64,000 nt of DNA, from the NCBI RefSeq assembly GCF_008369915.1, contig NZ_VSRN01000001.1, positions 620,001 to 684,000 of the forward strand, in the 5' to 3' direction. Every line of letters starts with the position of its first letter. The first letter of the stretch is position 1. The DNA is from Dyadobacter sp. UC 10. Its GTDB lineage: Bacteria; Bacteroidota; Bacteroidia; Cytophagales; Spirosomataceae. Positions 60,201 through 64,000 of the stretch are shown here, piece after piece. A program made the translations under genes and the position numbers. A model generated the notes under the pieces. That model was not told where the DNA came from and searched no databases. It saw only the letters and a list, made by a program, of their open reading frames with translations.

Positions 60201-61670
60201 ACCGAAACGCGCCTGCGGCCGGTACTCATGACAGCGCTGGTGGCTTCTCTTGGTTTTTTACCCATGGCTTTGTCCAACAGTGCGGGAGCCGAAGTACAGC
60301 GCCCGCTCGCTACCGTCGTCATCGGCGGACTGGTGTCGGCTACCTTGCTCACGCTGCTGGTGCTACCCGTTTTATACTGGCTGACCGAGACGCGCTTTAA
60401 TAAAAAATTAGCTATTAATACATTGATATTATGCACATTAATGTTAGCCTTAGCATTTACCGGTGCCTTTGCGCAGGGTAACAATACACCTGCGAAGCAG
60501 CTTTCTCTGGCGGAGGCTATCCAGCAGGGTATCGCCCAGAATCCGGAAATCCGCTCGGGTACTTTTTTAGTGGATTACCAAAAAGCATTGCTCGGAACAG
60601 CCGTAGAAATTCCCAAAACGGAGCTGACGTGGATGGGCGGGCAATACAATAGCAGCAAGTTTGATAACCATTTTCTCCTGTCACAATCCCTCCCCAATCC
60701 GGGCGTAGCGAAGAAGCGGCGTGAACTGCTGTCGGCGCAGGTCGATGGGGCGCAGGCCAGACAGGAAATCACGAAAGCGGAGTTGATCAGGCGCATTAAA
60801 AGCGTGTATTACCGACAGCTATTTGTAAAAAGCAGTCAGCAATTGCTGATTCAGGAAAGTGAGCGGGCGGCACGTTTTGCGAAGGCGGCGGAACTTCGGT
60901 TCGCGAGCGGCGAAGCTAACCAGCTGGAACAGGCAGTGGCCAAAAGCAGTGAAAGCGAGATCCAGACGCGACTTAAGCAGAACCAGACTGCCCTGAAAAA
61001 CCTGCAAAGGGAACTGCAATTGCTCCTGAACAGCTCGGAACCCGTCGAAGCTGCGGCCGATAGTCTGACCAAACGCAACCTGACCGTTACATTATCCGAT
61101 ACAGCCGCGCTCGGCAACTCCCCTTACCTGCGACTTTTGCGACAGCAGGTAACCATTGAAAGCAGATCCACTGCGATGCAACGCGCGAACCTGCTGCCCG
61201 ATTTTTCGGTGGGTTATTTCAACCAGTCGCTGACGGGCTTTCAGAATCCGAACGGTACCGAGATTTTCTATGGTGCCGGGAAGCGTTTCCAGGGCGTACA
61301 GGCGGGTATTGCGATCCCGATCTTCCATGGCGCTGTCAAAGCGAGGATCAAAGCTGGCGTGGTGAGTGAGCAGCTGGCCAGCAACCAGGCGGATGTGGCG
61401 AGATTACAGCTGGAAAGCAAATTAGAGCAGGCATTCAATAGCTATTTAACTGATAAACAAAATATTGAACGCTACGAACAGCAATCCCTGACACTTGCCA
61501 ATGTAATCCAAAACAGTGCAGCGAAAGCTTATGAGTCCGGCGAGATCGGCTATGTGGAATACGCCCAGGCTTTTTCCCGAGCATTTCAGATCCGGGCTAA
61601 CTACCTGGAATTGATCGATTCGCTGAACCAGTCTGTGATTGAAATAGAGTTCCTGCTTGACAAACAATGA
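57288..61670 (+). CDS. CzcA/CusA-type heavy-metal RND pump fused to a TolC-like outer-membrane factor
   Basis: A 1460-residue fusion. Residues 1-1040 are a heavy-metal RND pump: N-terminal helix, periplasmic loops, and in TM4 DFGLIVDGAVII with the Asp residues of the proton path. At about 1042-1062 there is an extra hydrophobic segment (INTLILCTLMLALAFTGAFA) ending in AFA-Q, which looks like an internal signal peptide. Residues 1065-1460 form a TolC-like outer-membrane factor (LSLAEAIQQGIAQNPEIRSGTF, two helical repeats). Such fusions are known in Bacteroidota; whether the chain stays intact is unknown. The stop overlaps the adaptor gene by four bases. Exported ions may be Cu, Ag, Co, Zn or Cd. 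Confidence 0.94.
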   Translation: MLDKIIYFSIHNKLIIGLFTLALIAGGIYSFTRLPIDAVPDITNNQVQIITTSPSLAAQEVERLVTFPVETAMATIPYTEEIRSISRFGLSVVTIVFQDKIDVYWARQQVSERLQGAANQIPPGVGTPELAPVTTGLGEIYQYVLHTKKGFEDKYPPMELRSIQDWIVRRQLLGTEGVADVSSFGGFLKQYEIAIDPFKLRSAQISMSEIFTALEKNNQNTGGAYIDKKPNAYSIRSEGLIGSIQDIESIQVKETANGLPVLIRDIAKVQFGSAVRYGAMTRNDEGEVVGGLVLMLKGANASKVIGHVKERVTQISKTLPEGVVIEPFLDRTKLVNKAITTVSRNLIEGALIVIFVLILLLGNLRAGLVVASVIPLSMLFAVTMMHIFGVSGNLMSLGAIDFGLIVDGAVIIVEATLHHIAGRKFTHRLTQQEMDTEVYESASKIRNSAAFGEIIILIVYLPILALVGIEGKMFRPMAQTVGFAILGAFILSITYVPMASALFLSKLNEHKPNISDKIIGFFHRLYRPALAFALRQKLLVVASAVALFAVGLILFLNMGGEFIPQLDEGDFAIEMRVLTGSSLSETVEASQKAAGLLKKQFPDEVIEVVGKIGSSEIPTDPMPVEAADVMVILKDKSEWKQAKGRAELAEKMQQYLSESIAGVTFGFQQPIQMRFNELISGVKQDVAVKIFGEDLDVLADQAKKIGKLAGTVEGAEDLYVEAVSGLPQIVVNFDRSRMATFGINIEDANRAINTAFAGSSAGLVYEGEKRFDLVVRLAQASRQTVEDVKGLFITNRHGQQVPLGQIAEIGMVTGANQIQREDAKRRIIVAFNVRGRDVESLVTELQSKIDSQLKLPTGYYITYGGQFENLKEANTRLAIAVPIALLLIFVLLYFSFNSLRQSFLILSAIPLSAIGGVFALWVRDMPFSISAGIGFIALFGVAVLNGIVLIAEFNFLRKQGIPDLKAIIFQGTETRLRPVLMTALVASLGFLPMALSNSAGAEVQRPLATVVIGGLVSATLLTLLVLPVLYWLTETRFNKKLAINTLILCTLMLALAFTGAFAQGNNTPAKQLSLAEAIQQGIAQNPEIRSGTFLVDYQKALLGTAVEIPKTELTWMGGQYNSSKFDNHFLLSQSLPNPGVAKKRRELLSAQVDGAQARQEITKAELIRRIKSVYYRQLFVKSSQQLLIQESERAARFAKAAELRFASGEANQLEQAVAKSSESEIQTRLKQNQTALKNLQRELQLLLNSSEPVEAAADSLTKRNLTVTLSDTAALGNSPYLRLLRQQVTIESRSTAMQRANLLPDFSVGYFNQSLTGFQNPNGTEIFYGAGKRFQGVQAGIAIPIFHGAVKARIKAGVVSEQLASNQADVARLQLESKLEQAFNSYLTDKQNIERYEQQSLTLANVIQNSAAKAYESGEIGYVEYAQAFSRAFQIRANYLELIDSLNQSVIEIEFLLDKQ

Positions 61671-62863
61671 ATCCGGTAAAAGACTTTCTTATGAAAAATA
61701 TATTAATGCTTCTCTGCCTGCTGGCAACACTTACTTTTTGTACCAAAAAAGAAGAAAAAGAACCTGAAAGTGCTGAACACGAGCACCATGAAGAAGAAAC
61801 CAATGTAGTTGAGCTGACGCAGGCGCAATACGAAAGCGCAAAAATCCAGACAGGTACAATAAGTATGCGCAGCCTCAGTGACGTGATCACCGCGAATGGC
61901 GTGATCGATATCCCGCCCCAGAATCTGGTGAGCATTTCGGCGCCTCTGGGTGGATTTGTCCGTGAAACGGACCTTTTACAAGGTATGAAGGTCAGAAAGG
62001 GACAACTGATCGCGACGATAGAAAACCCGGACTTTATTCAGATACAGCAGGATTACCTCGAAACGCAGGGTAAACTGGAATATGCCCGGCTCGATTTGAA
62101 CCGGCAGACTGAATTAAGCAAAGAGAATATCAATGCGCAGAAAATTCTGCAACTGGCTGCGGCGGAAGTAAAAACGCAGCAGGCGCGGCTGGCCGGTTTG
62201 ACAGAACGGCTGAAAACGGCAGGTATCAGCCTGGCAGCACTCGAAAAGGGGACGATCAGTAATAAGGCCGCGATTTATGCACCGATCAGCGGATCGGTGA
62301 CGACGGTGAATGTGAATATCGGTAAATATGTAAATCCGACAGACGTGATGTTTGAAATCGTGGATACGGACCACCTGCATGTAGAGCTTTCGGTTTTTGA
62401 ACAGGATATTCCAAGACTGAAAATAGGCCAGCTGGTGCGGTTTACGGTAAGTAACAATCCTCAAAAAGAGCATCTGGCCAAAGTTTACCTGATCAACCAA
62501 AAGATCAATGAGGACCGCACCGTACGCGTGCATTGTCATCTCGAAAAAGATGACCCCGGCCTTTTACCGCAGAACTTTGTAAAAGCGATGATCGAATCGG
62601 GCGCGACGCAATTACCCGCACTTCCTGATCAGGCGATCGTCGATTTTGAAGGCAAATCTTACGTTTTCATCCAACAGAAAGAAGCAGGCCCTGAAATGCA
62701 TTTCGAGATGAGGGAGGTAGTGAGAGGCATTTCGGAGAACGGTTTTACGCAGATTAAATCACCCGGAAGCAAGGAAATGCAGACCGCCCGCATTGTGATC
62801 GGGGGAGCCTACGCATTGCTTTCCAAACTCAAAAATTCCGGAGAAGAAGGGCACGCTCATTAA
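61667..62863 (+). CDS. RND periplasmic adaptor (CusB/CzcB family)
   Basis: A 398-residue adaptor from the ATG at 61667, which overlaps the pump stop; a second ATG at 61691 gives a compact lipoprotein signal (lipobox LTFC). Right after the signal is a His/Glu-rich stretch (EHEHHEEE) that could bind metal. Then come the barrel-sandwich halves (ISAPLGGFVRETDLLQGMKVRKGQLIATIENPDF and IYAPISGSVTTVNVNIGKYV), a coiled-coil hairpin in between and the membrane-proximal part. A second short His motif (EEGHAH) ends the protein. It links the pump with the outer-membrane part, here covalently joined to the pump. Confidence 0.95.
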   Translation: MNPVKDFLMKNILMLLCLLATLTFCTKKEEKEPESAEHEHHEEETNVVELTQAQYESAKIQTGTISMRSLSDVITANGVIDIPPQNLVSISAPLGGFVRETDLLQGMKVRKGQLIATIENPDFIQIQQDYLETQGKLEYARLDLNRQTELSKENINAQKILQLAAAEVKTQQARLAGLTERLKTAGISLAALEKGTISNKAAIYAPISGSVTTVNVNIGKYVNPTDVMFEIVDTDHLHVELSVFEQDIPRLKIGQLVRFTVSNNPQKEHLAKVYLINQKINEDRTVRVHCHLEKDDPGLLPQNFVKAMIESGATQLPALPDQAIVDFEGKSYVFIQQKEAGPEMHFEMREVVRGISENGFTQIKSPGSKEMQTARIVIGGAYALLSKLKNSGEEGHAH

Positions 62864-62954
62864 GTCACCAAAAGCTACTTTTTGGAATATTAGCGTCGCG
62901 GCAGATAGTATGACTATAAGCATAAATAATTGAATCATTTGCAGAGTAAAATAG

Positions 62955-62988
62955 ATGCGTTACAGGCTTGTTTAGGTCTGCAACGCAT
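62955..62988 (+). terminator. hairpin after the metal-efflux operon
   Basis: ATGCGTT pairs with AACGCAT around a partly paired 20-nt centre, and the plus strand continues ATTATTTTCTT. It lies about 90 bp after the adaptor stop and 40 bp before SusC, where it could separate the two units. A smaller hairpin (CCAAAA-N5-TTTTTGG) lies just after the adaptor stop. Confidence 0.5.
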
Positions 62989-63027
62989 TATTTTCTTGGT
63001 ATTTACTCACTTAACTGATTCAAGCTT

Positions 63028-64000
63028 ATGGACAAAATCTTTACAGATCGGGTCTGCTTCCGCATGCGCAGGAGTACCCATGTTATTTTAGTTCTCCTGT
63101 TTGCGCTGGCGCCGTCTGCGCTGCTGGCCATGCACCCGCCAGGCGTTGGAAAAACGCCGTATTCGCCTGACGGTTTGGCTGACATTGTCGTCAAAGGAAC
63201 TGTTAAAGACCCGGACGAAGCTGTGCTTCCCGGTGTTAGTATTTTGGTGAAAGGCAGCAGCGTGGGAACCGTCACAGACAACGACGGTGTGTTCAGCATT
63301 AAAGTACCCGATGCGAACAGCACCCTGGTACTCAGTTACATCGGTTATGCAAAGCAGGAAATCATCGTAGGTAGCAGGACTGTGATCGATGTCGTGATGG
63401 AAGCCGATAACAAAGCCCTCGAAGAAGTGGTGGTGGTGGGCTACGGTACACAGGAAAAGGTAAATTTGACCGGCGCTGTGGGCGTAGCGGACGCTAAGCG
63501 ACTTCAAAACAGGCCTATTGCCTCTGTCGGCGAGGGTTTGCAGGGCGTGATCCCCAACCTGAACGTGAACGTGCGTAATGGTGACCCGTCGCAGCCCATT
63601 ACGTTTAACATCAGAGGTTACGAGTCGATCAATGGCGGTGCGCCGTTGGTGTTGGTCGACGGTGCGCCGATGGACCTGAACCGCATTAACCCCAACGATA
63701 TCGAGAACATCAGCGTACTGAAAGACGCCTCGGCGGCGGCGGTTTACGGTGCACGGGCTGCATTCGGGGTCGTGTTGGTGACTACGAAAAGCGGCAAAGC
63801 AGGTAAAATCAGCGTGAACCTGAGCACCCAGTTTTCGCTCGCGAAACCGATTTTTAATATGGACGTGGTGACCGATCCGTATGAATTCGTGCAGGCTCGG
63901 AATATCGCCAATATTCGCACAAGCGGCGTGCCGAGTTTCGACGACGACATGGTGGCCGGCACCAAGGCCTATTCCGAAAATCCGGCGACGGCACCGCAAT
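63028..64000 (+). CDS. SusC/RagA TonB-dependent transporter, 5' part
   Basis: Open from the ATG at 63028 to the right edge (324 codons seen). An unusually long basic N-terminus (MDKIFTDRVCFRMRRSTH) precedes the signal peptide (VILVLLFALAPSALLAM). Then follow the carboxypeptidase-like domain (VKGTVKDPDEAVLPGVSILVKG), VVVVGYGTQEK, and the plug with PLVLVDGAPMD and NISVLKDASAAAVYGARAAFGVVLVTTK as landmarks. No STN domain. It should be followed by a SusD gene outside the window. A 164-bp gap with a hairpin separates it from the metal-efflux genes, so it is probably a separate unit. Confidence 0.94.
   Translation, partial: MDKIFTDRVCFRMRRSTHVILVLLFALAPSALLAMHPPGVGKTPYSPDGLADIVVKGTVKDPDEAVLPGVSILVKGSSVGTVTDNDGVFSIKVPDANSTLVLSYIGYAKQEIIVGSRTVIDVVMEADNKALEEVVVVGYGTQEKVNLTGAVGVADAKRLQNRPIASVGEGLQGVIPNLNVNVRNGDPSQPITFNIRGYESINGGAPLVLVDGAPMDLNRINPNDIENISVLKDASAAAVYGARAAFGVVLVTTKSGKAGKISVNLSTQFSLAKPIFNMDVVTDPYEFVQARNIANIRTSGVPSFDDDMVAGTKAYSENPATAPQ

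Noticed and set aside
63088..63999. 303-codon minus-strand frame at the right edge
   Set aside because: Mirror of the SusC signal peptide, carboxypeptidase-like domain and plug on the plus strand.

Overview
The window looks like chromosome from a member of the Bacteroidota, most likely a Cytophagales bacterium close to Dyadobacter. I infer this from gene content and style, not from a marker gene. It holds three complete SusC/SusD pairs and the start of a fourth SusC, FecR/ECF sigma control of one pair, a type IX secretion C-terminal signal, a propeller-type sensor kinase, a CzcA-TolC fusion pump, and several promoters of the Bacteroidota type (TAnnTTTG at about -7). I found no rRNA, tRNA, insertion sequence or CRISPR array.

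Layout. 1-2114: response regulator followed by a hybrid-type sensor kinase that runs off the left edge. 2246-17655, all on the minus strand: ECF sigma factor, FecR, SusC with an STN domain, SusD, two secreted sulfatases, a two-subunit molybdenum hydroxylase, a serine hydrolase lipoprotein and a sugar isomerase/epimerase-like protein. This reads as a uptake and degradation locus for a sulfated compound, with no recognisable glycoside hydrolase. 17735-22304: a Tat-exported phospholipase C, then divergently an HPP membrane protein and a ClC-type anion channel. 22311-30860: two LuxR-type response regulators around a large T9SS-secreted protein, a Crp/Fnr-type regulator and a propeller sensor kinase. 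30861-32743: an AT-rich stretch described below, with one NIPSNAP gene in it. 32739-35014: ECF42-like sigma factor with its usual YCII (DGPF) partner and a carboxymuconolactone decarboxylase-like protein. 35110-35930: HigB/HigA toxin-antitoxin module. 35959-48091: two SusC/SusD pairs, one with an 825-residue secreted protein I do not recognise. 48272-51423: membrane-tethered HTH protein, NmrA-like reductase and a divergent AraC regulator. 51480-56814: TonB-dependent receptor divergent from an FAD/NAD(P)-binding protein plus MOSC protein pair. 56889-62863: heavy-metal efflux operon (small Cys-rich protein, CzcA-TolC fusion, adaptor). 63028 to the right edge: start of another SusC.

The most unusual thing I see is in 30861-32743. 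Four times, on the minus strand, a perfect or near-perfect 16-bp FNR-like box (ATTGAYNNNNRTCAAT) is followed after exactly 21 bp by a TAnnTTTG-like -7 element, and then, about 75-95 nt after the predicted start, by a strong intrinsic terminator with a T-run. No gene of normal size fits inside. I read these as four tandem small-RNA genes, each under a Crp/Fnr-type activator bound near -41. The same box-21/22-TAnnTTTG design recurs twice near 26.1-26.25 kb, once driving the T9SS protein and once pointing antisense into a response regulator gene. This would be a small-RNA regulon of a Crp/Fnr-family protein. All of it is inferred from sequence pattern; transcription has not been shown.
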